From: JBBKWX01 sp037969175
GTDB lineage: Bacteria > Bacteroidota > Bacteroidia > AKYH767-A > JBBKVM01
Assembly: GCA_037969175.1 (NCBI GenBank)
Contig: JBBKWX010000039.1
Coordinates: 5,256-69,255, forward strand
Direction of reading: 5' to 3'
Length of the DNA: 64,000 bases
Below the pieces are notes generated by a model. The model did not search any database, had not been told where the DNA came from, and saw only the letters and a program-made list of their open reading frames with translations. Made by a program: the position numbers and the translations under genes. Positions 17,052 to 26,737 of this stretch are shown here, piece after piece (position 1 is the stretch's first letter; every line of letters starts with the position of its first letter).

Positions 17052-19430
17052 GTGAAAAAAATTCTATTCAGACTCTTGAGTATTTTCTTACTTAGCTGTG
17101 CCATTCCTACGGAGAGCATGGCTACTCATATAGTCGGAGGTGAATTGAATTATGTCTATCTGGGATCGAATCGATATGAAATAAGACTCACTGTCTACAG
17201 AGACTGTTTCAATGGTGTTCCCCCTTTTGATGATCCTGCATTTCTCGGAATTTTCAATGGCTCAAATACACTTTTGACCTCGATTCAAATGGCATTGAGA
17301 ACTATTGATACTTTACCCTCAGCTATCAATACACCCTGTTTCAATGCCCCATTGAGTATTTGTTATGAGATCACAACCTATATAGATACATTGGTTTTGC
17401 CACCCTCTGCAAGTGGTTATAAATTGGTTTATCAGCGCTGTTGTAGAAATCAAACTATATTAAACATCAATGACCCCGGAGCTACGGGTGCTGCTTATAT
17501 TGCCACAGTTCCGGGTTCTGCTGTGGCAACAAATAACAGTAATCCGATATTTAAAAACCTTCCACCGTCGTTTGTATGTGTTAATGCACCTTTCCTTTTT
17601 GACCATTCTGCAATAGACCCGGATGGTGATTCATTGGTTTATGAATTATGTGCCCCATTATCCGGTGGTGACCAGGTTGTGCCTCAACCTCAACCACCAT
17701 TTAATCCCCCCTATGCTCCTCCTTTCAATCCTGTAAATTGGAAAAGTCCATATAGCCTGAACAATTTATTTGGCGGAATACCACTCGTCATTGATTCAAA
17801 TTCCGGACTGCTTTCAGCTGTACCAAATACGCAAGGACAATTTGTTTACGGCGTATGTGTAAAAGAATTTAGAAACGGAGTTTATATCAGTGAGACCCGG
17901 AGAGATTTCCAGGCAAATGTTATTCAGTGTCCAACATTATTATTGAGCAGTTTTTTAGCACCCGAGTTCCAATGCGGAAATACAAATGTTTCATTTATCA
18001 ATCAAAGTATTGGAGCGGCTGCATTCCACTGGGATTTTGGAGTAACTGGCAGTAATGTGGATACATCAAATCAGATCAGCCCAAATTTCACTTACCCCGA
18101 TACAGGAACTTACACTGTTACATTAATTGCGTATTCAGCAATTATTCCGGGTTGTACGGATACCATTAAAAAGATTATCAAGTTTTATCCGGAACTTATA
18201 ACCAGTGCCGGTTTCTCAACCGATCCTTGTACCTATGGCGTACAATTTAATGACAGTACAGATCTGAGCAGTGGTCCTACGACCCAATGGCAGTGGCAGT
18301 TTGGCGATGCAGGAGTAAGTAATACCTCTGATCCAATGCATGTATATCCGGGAGCAGGAATATTCAACGGGCAATTGATTCAAACATCTACTGCCGGATG
18401 TAAAGATACCGTTGTGTTTTCTGTCGATCTCAAAAAAAGACTCCAAGCTGACCAGACCACATTTATCTCACCGGATTGTTTTGGAGTTTGCAACGCTACA
18501 GCCACTACCCTGTTCAGTGGCGGAATATCACCCTATATTATTCAGTGGAATGATCCTCTGAACCAACAAACACAAACTGCATCAGGACTCTGTGCGGGAG
18601 CATATCAAGTGTCCATCACAGACAGTAATAATTGTGTTGTTAATTCAAATATCAATATCAACCAACCTCCGCTGCTTACAGGTTCGATAGTTAGTTCTGA
18701 AGCCTATTGCAATGGTGCATGTATTGGTACTGCTTTCATCGCCACGTCCGGTGGGACATTGCCATTAACTTATCAATGGAATGACACGAATTTACAAACT
18801 ACTGCTTATGCAACAGGCCTTTGTCAGGGTGTATACAATGTAATTGTAAGAGATACAAATGGCTGTATTTATTCCGATAGTGTAACAATTAATTCAAGTT
18901 CTTATCAACCTTCGGTCTCAGTTTTTGCTGATCCGGATACTGTTTTTGTTGGACAGACTTCACAGTTAACTTCTAACTTTCCACTGCCTGCTAATATTGA
19001 TTGGACACCTATACAAACATTGACTTCAACTACTATTAGCAACCCGATTGCTTTTCCCGGAGAGCTAACAACATACGTTTTAACAATCACAGATTCTTTA
19101 GGTTGTTCAAATTCTGATTCGGTAACAGTCTATGTTAAAACAACGATCTGCAGAGATCCCGAACTTTTTGTTCCTTCCGCATTCAGTCCAAATCAGGATG
19201 GCAAGAATGATATTTTATTTGTTAGAGGTAATGCGATAAAGGAATTATATTTTGCGGTCTATGACCGATGGGGAGAATTGGTTTTTGAAAGCAACAATAA
19301 AACCATAGGATGGAATGGAATGCATAAAGGACAAGAAGCACATCCGGGAGTTTATGTTTATTATTTGAAAGCAATTTGTTTTGGCGAATCTGAATTTAAA
19401 TACAAAGGAAATGTAACGTTATTGAGATGA
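17052..19430 (+). CDS. Surface protein with PKD and SprB-like repeats and T9SS type B CTD
   Basis: A 792-residue exported protein starting at GTG (17052), with signal MKKILFRLLSIFLLSCAIP. Residues about 30-290 form a conserved cysteine-containing N-domain (THIVGGELNY; VYQRCCRNQT; ICYEITTYIDT). Two PKD-like domains follow (about 300-465; FHWDFGV, WQWQFGDAG). Next come two SprB-like repeats (about 470-615), each with G..Py..qW, a SGLC.G.Y.V element and a D.N.C element. The end (from about 705) is a gliding-motility-associated type B sorting domain: FVPSAFSPNQDGKNDILFV, VYDRWGELVFES, HPGVYVYYLKA. Type B CTD cargo is expected to need a PorP/SprF partner, and one is encoded next with a 4-bp ATGA overlap. 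Confidence 0.9.
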   Translation: MKKILFRLLSIFLLSCAIPTESMATHIVGGELNYVYLGSNRYEIRLTVYRDCFNGVPPFDDPAFLGIFNGSNTLLTSIQMALRTIDTLPSAINTPCFNAPLSICYEITTYIDTLVLPPSASGYKLVYQRCCRNQTILNINDPGATGAAYIATVPGSAVATNNSNPIFKNLPPSFVCVNAPFLFDHSAIDPDGDSLVYELCAPLSGGDQVVPQPQPPFNPPYAPPFNPVNWKSPYSLNNLFGGIPLVIDSNSGLLSAVPNTQGQFVYGVCVKEFRNGVYISETRRDFQANVIQCPTLLLSSFLAPEFQCGNTNVSFINQSIGAAAFHWDFGVTGSNVDTSNQISPNFTYPDTGTYTVTLIAYSAIIPGCTDTIKKIIKFYPELITSAGFSTDPCTYGVQFNDSTDLSSGPTTQWQWQFGDAGVSNTSDPMHVYPGAGIFNGQLIQTSTAGCKDTVVFSVDLKKRLQADQTTFISPDCFGVCNATATTLFSGGISPYIIQWNDPLNQQTQTASGLCAGAYQVSITDSNNCVVNSNININQPPLLTGSIVSSEAYCNGACIGTAFIATSGGTLPLTYQWNDTNLQTTAYATGLCQGVYNVIVRDTNGCIYSDSVTINSSSYQPSVSVFADPDTVFVGQTSQLTSNFPLPANIDWTPIQTLTSTTISNPIAFPGELTTYVLTITDSLGCSNSDSVTVYVKTTICRDPELFVPSAFSPNQDGKNDILFVRGNAIKELYFAVYDRWGELVFESNNKTIGWNGMHKGQEAHPGVYVYYLKAICFGESEFKYKGNVTLLR

Positions 19431-20443
19431 GGAAAGTAATTTGCCATATCTTTTTCCTTTTGGTTGTTGGTATTTCATCATCAGCCCAGGATGTTCATTT
19501 CGGCCAAACTGTTTTTGTTCCGGTTCATCAAAACCCTGCTAATACAGGAAATTATGATGGGAATTATCGCTTTGCCGGTATCTATAGAAATCAATGGCGA
19601 TCTGTAACTGTACCTTATGTAAGTACAGGAATTTCTGCTGAGTTAGCTTCGCAAAGAACTCCGGATGCAAAAAACAGATTGGGATTTGGTTTTCAGATTA
19701 TAAGAGATCAGGCAGGAGACGGGAATTTGCTAAGCTTAGATCCGGCAATTTCAGCAGCTTATTACGTGAAGCCCAAAGGTGATAGTGGGATGTATGTTGG
19801 ACTTGGAGTAAATGCAGGAATTGGTATTCGAAGAATTGATTACTCCGCATTCACTTTTGATGATCAGTTTGATGGAGATCAATTTAATCCCGGGCTAGCT
19901 ACTAATGAACTTTTCCCCAACAATAGTTTTTCATATCCGGATTTAGGACTGGGATTTAGTATTGGGAGTAGCTATCTAAAAAAAACAAGATTCTATTTAT
20001 CAGCCGCAATATTGCATATCAACAAGCCTGAACAAGGATTTGCTTACTCTTCTAAAAAGCAGCTGGCGATGAGAAATGTAGCAGATGCCGGTATGAGTTT
20101 TCCTGTATCAAAGTTGATACAGTTAGAACCCGGGATCAGAACATTAATGCAAGGAGAATTTTCCGAGATCCGGGTTGGAGGAGATCTGAAATTTGGTTTG
20201 AGAAAAGCATTTTTAAATCCTCCGGCACTGATACTGGGAGGATGGTATAGAACAGGAGATGCATTGATCGCGAAAATTGGTTGGAAAAAAGATAATCTCG
20301 AAGCAGGAATAAGTTATGATTTCACTATTTCAAATTTACAAGAAGTCAATAATAACAAAGGCGGATTAGAATTTGGGCTAGTCTATATCATTAAAAAAGT
20401 ACCCAAGGTAAATCCTAATAAGGCAGGTTGTCCGGTGTTATGA
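19427..20443 (+). CDS. PorP/SprF family T9SS outer-membrane protein
   Basis: A 338-residue outer-membrane beta-barrel of the PorP/SprF family. It has a signal ending SISSSAQ-like (VVGISSSAQ) and the family opening DVHFGQTVFVPVHQNPANTG. A series of barrel strands follows (GFGFQIIRDQAGDGN; YVGLGVNAGIGIRRIDYSAF; ALILGGWYRTGDALIAKIG). SprF-type proteins act in export or surface attachment of type-B-CTD cargo. It overlaps both neighbours by 4 bp (ATGA at each end), so it is translated in step with the cargo gene before it and the OmpA-like gene after it. Confidence 0.92.
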   Translation: MRKVICHIFFLLVVGISSSAQDVHFGQTVFVPVHQNPANTGNYDGNYRFAGIYRNQWRSVTVPYVSTGISAELASQRTPDAKNRLGFGFQIIRDQAGDGNLLSLDPAISAAYYVKPKGDSGMYVGLGVNAGIGIRRIDYSAFTFDDQFDGDQFNPGLATNELFPNNSFSYPDLGLGFSIGSSYLKKTRFYLSAAILHINKPEQGFAYSSKKQLAMRNVADAGMSFPVSKLIQLEPGIRTLMQGEFSEIRVGGDLKFGLRKAFLNPPALILGGWYRTGDALIAKIGWKKDNLEAGISYDFTISNLQEVNNNKGGLEFGLVYIIKKVPKVNPNKAGCPVL

Positions 20444-22386
20444 GCAAGAAGCTATCATTTATTTTTTTGTGTGTGCTCATGACCTTTTCCATTTGCGGGA
20501 ATGGGCAAACAAGAAATGCTTGGTTGAATGCCGGTGTGAAATCATTAAATGGAAATGACTTTATTTCTGCGAGTTATTATCTTGAACGCGCATTCTTAAT
20601 GGACAGTACTGATGTAAGTACAGCATTGCTTTATGGCAAGGCCTTGGAGGGCATGAGAGATTATGACAGATCTCTTTCTTTGTATGGTTGGCTTAGTACA
20701 AATGATGCAATATGGCAATATCCCCAATTTGTATTTGAATTCGGAATGAACTTAAAACGAATTGGAGAATACGAACAAGCCGGGCTTGCATTTGGATTTT
20801 GTTATGGAATGATGAAATCTGATACAGCATATTTTGCAAGAAGAAGTTTACATGAGATATCAGCATGCAAAGAAGCCAGGGAATTAATTAATAATCCTCT
20901 ACAAACAGTACCAGAAAATATGGGCAAAAAGGTCAACAGTCCTTTTTCTGAAGGTGGGGCTAGAACAGATCTTTCCGGAAATTTATTTTACTATTCGAAT
21001 AAATTCATCAAGAAAAATAAAAAGAATAAACCGGTTTATCAAAGTCGTTTACTAAAACTGGAACCTAATTCTTCCAGACCAAAAGAATTGGAAAGTTCGA
21101 TCAATGAAAATGGATACGATTTAGGTTCAGTCTCATTGAATAAAGCTGGGAATATTTTGTATTTCAGCAAATGTGAGAATCTGGAAAATGGGGAACGCAT
21201 TTGTACAATATGGAAAAGTAAACTTGAAAATAAAAAATGGAGTAACAGTGTTCTGTTGGATGAACGGATCAACTATCCCGGGAGTAGCACAGGTTTCCCG
21301 CACATTGTAGACTCTGAAAATAACCACGATATTTTATTTTTTAGCAGCAATAGATCCGGAGGTTTCGGTAAATGGGATGTCTGGTTTTCTGAGATCGACA
21401 GCTCAGGGAATTTCTCTGATGCAAAAAATGCAGGTAGCATGATCAATACGGAAGAAAATGAGATCAGTCCTGCAACAGATGATAGCTTACATATCATCTA
21501 TTTTAGTAGTGATGGTCATAAAAGTCTGGGTGGCTTAGATATTTTTTACAGCAGAAAAAAGGATAGTACATGGACTCAACCAGTCAACATAGGATATCCC
21601 ATTAATTCATCAGCTGATGAACATTCATTCTTCAGAGAGAGTACTGAAGACCATGTAACCTATTTGGCCAGTAACCGCACCGGTTCTCAGTCTTATGAAG
21701 GAAGTACGTGTTGTTTTGATCTGTATAAATTTGAATTGTATGAGTTGCGAGACAAACCGGAAATGATTCAATTGCCTTTGGTTAGAATGAGAGAGATCTT
21801 GCCGTTTGATCTATTTTTTCATAATGATGAGCCCGATGCGCGCTCGACTAAAACAGAAACAAAAAAAGAATATGATCAGGTCTATCGCGAGTATATTAAA
21901 TTATATTCTCAATATTTAAAAGGATTTACCGCAAACATGTCAATTCCGATGAAGGACTCGGCTAGAAAAGAGGTTGATAGTTTTTTCACAGACCATTTGA
22001 AAAAAGGAAAGAAAGAACTTGATGATTTCTTAGACATTTTAACGGAGGCTCTGGAAGATGGTGATTCGTTTGAAGTTACATTGATGGGGTTTACAAGTCC
22101 TCTTGCAAAAGACGATTATAATTTGAAACTAGCTTCAAGAAGGATTTCAAGTGTTGAAAAATATATTGGGAAATACAATAATGGAGCATTGAAAAACTAT
22201 TTAAATCCTTCTGATAATTCTACGCCTCGATTAATTTTGAAAAGAGAGGCGCTTGGAGAAAGTCTTGCTTCTACAGAAGTGAGTGATGATCCACATAATT
22301 TACGAGAGTCAATTTACAGCCCGAAAGCCTCAAAAGAAAGAAGAATCAGGGTAGTCGGAATAAATCCCATTTCAATTCCGGATTGA
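20440..22386 (+). CDS. PD40-repeat OmpA-like protein
   Basis: A 648-residue exported protein, start ATG at 20440 overlapping the previous stop; signal MSKKLSFIFLCVLMTFSICGNGQ. Residues about 25-155 are TPR-like (WLNAGVKSLNGNDFISASYYLERAF). Residues about 160-430 carry PD40/WD40-like propeller blades: FYYSNKF, ILYFSKCEN, ILFFSSNRSGGFGKWDVWFS, IIYFSSDGHKSLGGLDIFYS and YLASNRTGS. The C-terminal 110 residues are an OmpA-like peptidoglycan-binding domain (VTLMGFTSPLAKDDYNLKLA, SRRISSVEKYI, ERRIRV). Such proteins tether T9SS outer-membrane parts to the cell wall. Third gene of the type-B module. Confidence 0.88.
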   Translation: MSKKLSFIFLCVLMTFSICGNGQTRNAWLNAGVKSLNGNDFISASYYLERAFLMDSTDVSTALLYGKALEGMRDYDRSLSLYGWLSTNDAIWQYPQFVFEFGMNLKRIGEYEQAGLAFGFCYGMMKSDTAYFARRSLHEISACKEARELINNPLQTVPENMGKKVNSPFSEGGARTDLSGNLFYYSNKFIKKNKKNKPVYQSRLLKLEPNSSRPKELESSINENGYDLGSVSLNKAGNILYFSKCENLENGERICTIWKSKLENKKWSNSVLLDERINYPGSSTGFPHIVDSENNHDILFFSSNRSGGFGKWDVWFSEIDSSGNFSDAKNAGSMINTEENEISPATDDSLHIIYFSSDGHKSLGGLDIFYSRKKDSTWTQPVNIGYPINSSADEHSFFRESTEDHVTYLASNRTGSQSYEGSTCCFDLYKFELYELRDKPEMIQLPLVRMREILPFDLFFHNDEPDARSTKTETKKEYDQVYREYIKLYSQYLKGFTANMSIPMKDSARKEVDSFFTDHLKKGKKELDDFLDILTEALEDGDSFEVTLMGFTSPLAKDDYNLKLASRRISSVEKYIGKYNNGALKNYLNPSDNSTPRLILKREALGESLASTEVSDDPHNLRESIYSPKASKERRIRVVGINPISIPD

Positions 22387-22404
22387 AGGTCTGTAGAAAA
22401 TGTT

Positions 22405-22412
22405 TATTTTTG
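22405..22412 (+). promoter_or_regulatory. -7 box TATTTTTG before the second type-B-CTD gene
   Basis: TATTTTTG matches TAnnTTTG, 16 bp before the ATG at 22429 and just after the stop of the OmpA-like gene. The last module gene could therefore also be transcribed alone. No clear -33 box. Confidence 0.45.
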
Positions 22413-22428
22413 AGACAAACAAGCATTC

Positions 22429-24060
22429 ATGCGCTCTATTGCACTAATCACTACTATTTTTTTAATTCAGAGTTTCACAACAAGTGCCCAAAACCTGGTA
22501 CCAAACCCCAGTTTTGAGACAAGTTCCTCTTGCCCTACCGGATTAAGTCAACTTGTAATATGTGGTCCATGGAGTGATCCTGCATTCAGTTCATCAACTT
22601 CCGATTACTTCAATGCTTGTATGATCCCTATCGGAAATTGCAATGATGTAAGTGTTCCAAATAATTTTGTTGGGAATGCTTTAGCAAGAACCGGTGATGC
22701 ATATGCCGGAATAATTTGTAAATATAGTACCGCAAACCTGCGCGAATATCTCCAGGTACAACTAACTTCTTCAATGGTTGCAGGTACTAACTATATTGTT
22801 GAAGCATGGGTAAGAAGAGCTCCAAATTGCAGATACGGTGTATCAAATATTGGATTGTATGTTTCTTCAGGCGCTGCTATCCAACCCGGAAATGTTAACA
22901 TCCCTGTTACTCCTCAAGTCGAAAGTTCAGCTCCAATTACAAATAGCGCAGGCTGGACTTTAATCACCTCTATCTACACAGCTGCAGGCGGAGAGAACTT
23001 CGTAACAATAGGCAGTTTCAGATCTGATGCGAACACAAATGTGATCGATTTGGGACCGAGTGGAACTCCTTGCCCTATTCCAATGAATGCAGCTTATTAT
23101 TATGTAGATGATGTGAGAGTTGAACAGATCCAGGAGATAGTAGAAATATACGGTGATACATTGATGTGCGTTGGTAGTAACTTGACTCTTGAAGCGGACG
23201 CAAATGTGGTTTTCTTTTGGTCTTCAAATTCTTCCGGTACCGATACATTGAGTACTGACACTTTATTTCAGGTAAGTCCTCTGATCAACACAACTTATTT
23301 CCTGCATGGTATACAAACCATGGATTCAATCACTGTATATGTACTTCCTATTCCTGCCCCGGATCTTGGTGCTGACGATACGATATGTGCAAATACTTCT
23401 ATTGTATTAGATGCAGGTTATCCCGGCTCGACATATTTTTGGTCCACCGGCCAAAGAACTCAAAAGATCAATGTTTCCAATGCCGGAATTTATTGGGTGC
23501 GAGTTGATAATGGGGCTTGTGCCGGATGGGATTCGACACAGGTAACTGTTCTGCCAAATCCATTGGTTGAATTGGGAAATACCAGCGTGTTTTGTCCTTA
23601 CCTCGATCTGTATGTCGACCTGACCGCGAATACAGGTACAGCATGGGTCTGGTCACCCGGGATGGACACCAGCCGTACGATTCGAGTTACGAAAGCAGGA
23701 TTATATAGTATCAGTATTCTTCAGAGTAATGGTTGTGAAAGTTCAGATAGTGTATATGTGATTGAACAGTGTCCGGCTTCCATTTATCTTCCTTCCGGAT
23801 TTACACCAAACGGTGATGGATCAAATGATTATTTTGTACCCGTAGGAACACAAATCAGTTCTTATAAATTAAGGATCTTTGATCGATGGGGATCGATGGT
23901 TTTTGAATCCTCAGATCAAGATCAAGGTTGGGATGGGAAAATAAAAGGTAATTATGCATCCGTGGGAGTCTATATCTGGGTTTGTGAATTTAAGGGACCG
24001 GATGAATATGGGGTATTAACTGATCAAACTATAAGAGGCCGGGTTAATCTTATTCGCTAG
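22429..24060 (+). CDS. Secreted protein with T9SS type B CTD
   Basis: A 543-residue exported protein with signal MRSIALITTIFLIQSFTTSA. Directly after it comes QNLVPNPSFETSSSCP, the opening of a lectin-like/carbohydrate-binding fold (about 20-210, containing LVPNPSFE and the YYVDDVRVEQI end strand). Ig-like segments follow at about 215-440 (GDTLMCVGSNLTLEA; ILDAGYPGSTYFWSTG). The end is a type B gliding-motility CTD: YLPSGFTPNGDGSNDYFVPV, RIFDRWGSMVFES, SVGVYIWVCEF. It is probably a surface adhesin that uses the PorP/SprF protein encoded 2 kb upstream. Confidence 0.88.
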   Translation: MRSIALITTIFLIQSFTTSAQNLVPNPSFETSSSCPTGLSQLVICGPWSDPAFSSSTSDYFNACMIPIGNCNDVSVPNNFVGNALARTGDAYAGIICKYSTANLREYLQVQLTSSMVAGTNYIVEAWVRRAPNCRYGVSNIGLYVSSGAAIQPGNVNIPVTPQVESSAPITNSAGWTLITSIYTAAGGENFVTIGSFRSDANTNVIDLGPSGTPCPIPMNAAYYYVDDVRVEQIQEIVEIYGDTLMCVGSNLTLEADANVVFFWSSNSSGTDTLSTDTLFQVSPLINTTYFLHGIQTMDSITVYVLPIPAPDLGADDTICANTSIVLDAGYPGSTYFWSTGQRTQKINVSNAGIYWVRVDNGACAGWDSTQVTVLPNPLVELGNTSVFCPYLDLYVDLTANTGTAWVWSPGMDTSRTIRVTKAGLYSISILQSNGCESSDSVYVIEQCPASIYLPSGFTPNGDGSNDYFVPVGTQISSYKLRIFDRWGSMVFESSDQDQGWDGKIKGNYASVGVYIWVCEFKGPDEYGVLTDQTIRGRVNLIR

Positions 24061-24120
24061 TATTAATATATTCTTTCAAAATTTCTTAAATTGCTAATAG
24101 TAGAATCGAATCACTAAGTT

Positions 24121-26712
24121 ATGCCAGAACGTTTAACAGAAATCCAACTTGAATCACAGATTGAGGTCGCTCTTGAACTTGCGGGTAGGAATGTTTCTGA
24201 AGGTATTCGATTGTTGGAAAGTGCTAAAACTCAAGCTGAAATTCTTCAATATCCTTTAGGAAAAGCAAGATGTTTGTGTTACTTAGGGGTTTGTTATTTC
24301 AAGAAATCTCATCATAAAGATGCAATAAAATATCTTGTAGAAGCTGTACAGATCCTTGAAGATATTCAGAATCCGGAGGCTTTGATCGAATGTTATAAAA
24401 AATTGGCTGATGTCTATTTTGATGTCGGGGATTATGAACATTCACTCGAAACAATTCTATTGGCATTGCCCCTCACAAGAGTTTCAAATAATATTCAAGA
24501 GGAAGCTAAACTGCGAATATTTATTGGAAACATTTACAGAAGTATTCGTGAATACGATAAGTCAATTGAAGAGTATCGTTATGCACTAAAGATCTTTGAA
24601 AAGGAAGGTCAAAAGGCAGAAATGGTGAATGCATTATTTCATATTGGCAATGCTTATAACTGGGCTGATCAACTCGATGCTTCATTAAGTTATCTTGAGA
24701 AAAGTCTAGAAGTTGCAGAAGAACTAAAAGATCTGAGTTTGACTGTGAAACCCCTAGCCAGTCTAGCGATATTATATACCAAACTTCAAAAAACAGATCT
24801 TGCTCTTGACTATTTCTACAGAGCAATTGACTGTGCCAATTTTGTAAATGATCAAAGGATCAAAGCGGATATATTAAAGAGTCTTGGTAATCTTTATCTT
24901 GAAAAAGGAGATTATGCAAAAGCAATTGAATCCCTGATAGAGAGTCTCCAAATTTGCAGGGAATTAAATCTGACACTACCAACAAATCTTGTTCATCAAT
25001 TTCTTTCCATGGCATATGAGAAAATAGGTGAATATCAAAAAGCACTTGATCATCATAAACAATATAATGAATTGATGGAGGTGATCACACAGGAAGAGAT
25101 CAACATAAAGACGAAAGGAATACAGGTGAGGTTTGATATGGAGGAGTTGAAAAAAGATAAAGAGCTTGCTGAAAGATCCGCTTCCCTTAAAGATCAATTT
25201 CTTGCCAACGTAAGTCATGAGATAAGAACTCCTATGAATGGCATCTTGGGTATGGTAGCTTTACTTGAAGATACATCTCTGGATCCCGATCAGGTAGATT
25301 ATACAAATGCCATCCGATTATCAGCAAATAATCTGGTTGTGATCATCAATGATCTACTTGATATTGCCAAGATAAATGCAGGGAAAATGGAACTTAATCT
25401 TGAACCATTTCTCATTGAAGAGATCCTTGAAAACCTGATCCATTTTCAACATTTAAAAGCAGAAGAAAAGGGTATCAGATTGGAGTTGAAACGTGAAGCC
25501 GGAGTACCTGATGCCATCATGGTTGATCATGTCAGGTTAAATCAGATCTTATTGAACATAGTGAGCAATGCTATAAAATTCACTGAAGAAGGAAGTGTGA
25601 AGTTGAAAATAAGTGCTTTGGAAGTAAATGAAAAAACTTCCAGATTAAAATTTGAAGTTATCGATACAGGAATAGGAATACCTGAAGAAGTTTTACCCAA
25701 TATCTTTAATAGTTTTACTCAGGCTTCCAATGACCTGAGTAAGAAATATCAGGGTACGGGTTTAGGGCTAACAATAGTAAAGCAATTGGTAGAGTTACAC
25801 GGTGGAATAATCCATGTCGTCAGCAAACTAAATATCGGAAGCCACTTTACTGTTGAAATTCCGTTTCAGATAGCATCTAGAAATCAAATTCCTGACAAAA
25901 AGAAAAACAATCCGGTTGTCAAACAAAGTGAACTTGAACAGTCGCATGAAGGACAGCATATACTACTAGTTGAGGACAATAAGATAAATCAATTTCTTGC
26001 AAAACGACTGCTTGAAAAACATGGATTTAGTCTTGACATGGCTAGTAATGGAGAAGAAGCTATTGAACTGATCAAAGAAAAATATTTTGATCTTGTATTG
26101 ATGGATGTACAAATGCCGGGCATGAATGGCTATGAGTTAACAGGATATATCCGGAATACTATGGGTATAACGGGAGATGATCTTCCAATTGTTGCTCTTA
26201 CAGCCTATGCAAGCAGTATGGAAAAAGAAAAAGCTATCAGTGCCGGAATGAATGATTATTTAAGTAAGCCTTATTCACCAAATGAATTGGTTACTACCAT
26301 TGGACGTAATATAAAACACAATGGAATTGAAGTAGCTACTGATTCATCAAGCTCAATTGAACTTTATCCGGATTGGTATTTAAATTTGATCAAACTGGTT
26401 GGCAATGAAAAATCGGAGTTAATTGAAGTCATCGAAATGGTGCTTGAACAAATTCCGGAGAGTATAGACAGCCTCGATCGTTCATTAAGCAGTTCAGACT
26501 GGGATGAATTCCACAGAGTATCACACAAAATAAAATCATCACTTAGCATTCTAGGAGTAAAAGAAATAAAAGAGCCCCTTTTCAGAATGCATGATCTTGC
26601 GATGTTGAAACAAGAGTTGCATGAAATTCCTGACTTATATACAGATTTCAAAACTCATTGCAATGGAATTACTGCTTCACTTCGTTCTGAATTAAGCAAG
26701 TTGAAAGAATGA
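24121..26712 (+). CDS. TPR hybrid sensor histidine kinase with REC and Hpt domains
   Basis: An 863-residue signalling protein with no signal peptide or membrane segment, so cytosolic. Residues about 1-330 are TPR repeats ([57 protein letters not shown]). A coiled linker leads to HisKA ([15 protein letters not shown], about 360-375) and the HATPase ([43 protein letters not shown]). A receiver follows (about 614-735; [31 protein letters not shown]). Last is an Hpt domain with histidine near residue 801 ([13 protein letters not shown]). A full phosphorelay is present without DNA-binding output. It is placed directly after the T9SS surface module. Confidence 0.93.
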   Translation: MPERLTEIQLESQIEVALELAGRNVSEGIRLLESAKTQAEILQYPLGKARCLCYLGVCYFKKSHHKDAIKYLVEAVQILEDIQNPEALIECYKKLADVYFDVGDYEHSLETILLALPLTRVSNNIQEEAKLRIFIGNIYRSIREYDKSIEEYRYALKIFEKEGQKAEMVNALFHIGNAYNWADQLDASLSYLEKSLEVAEELKDLSLTVKPLASLAILYTKLQKTDLALDYFYRAIDCANFVNDQRIKADILKSLGNLYLEKGDYAKAIESLIESLQICRELNLTLPTNLVHQFLSMAYEKIGEYQKALDHHKQYNELMEVITQEEINIKTKGIQVRFDMEELKKDKELAERSASLKDQFLANVSHEIRTPMNGILGMVALLEDTSLDPDQVDYTNAIRLSANNLVVIINDLLDIAKINAGKMELNLEPFLIEEILENLIHFQHLKAEEKGIRLELKREAGVPDAIMVDHVRLNQILLNIVSNAIKFTEEGSVKLKISALEVNEKTSRLKFEVIDTGIGIPEEVLPNIFNSFTQASNDLSKKYQGTGLGLTIVKQLVELHGGIIHVVSKLNIGSHFTVEIPFQIASRNQIPDKKKNNPVVKQSELEQSHEGQHILLVEDNKINQFLAKRLLEKHGFSLDMASNGEEAIELIKEKYFDLVLMDVQMPGMNGYELTGYIRNTMGITGDDLPIVALTAYASSMEKEKAISAGMNDYLSKPYSPNELVTTIGRNIKHNGIEVATDSSSSIELYPDWYLNLIKLVGNEKSELIEVIEMVLEQIPESIDSLDRSLSSSDWDEFHRVSHKIKSSLSILGVKEIKEPLFRMHDLAMLKQELHEIPDLYTDFKTHCNGITASLRSELSKLKE

Positions 26713-26737
26713 TCTTTCAGAGTTACCTACTTCTATA

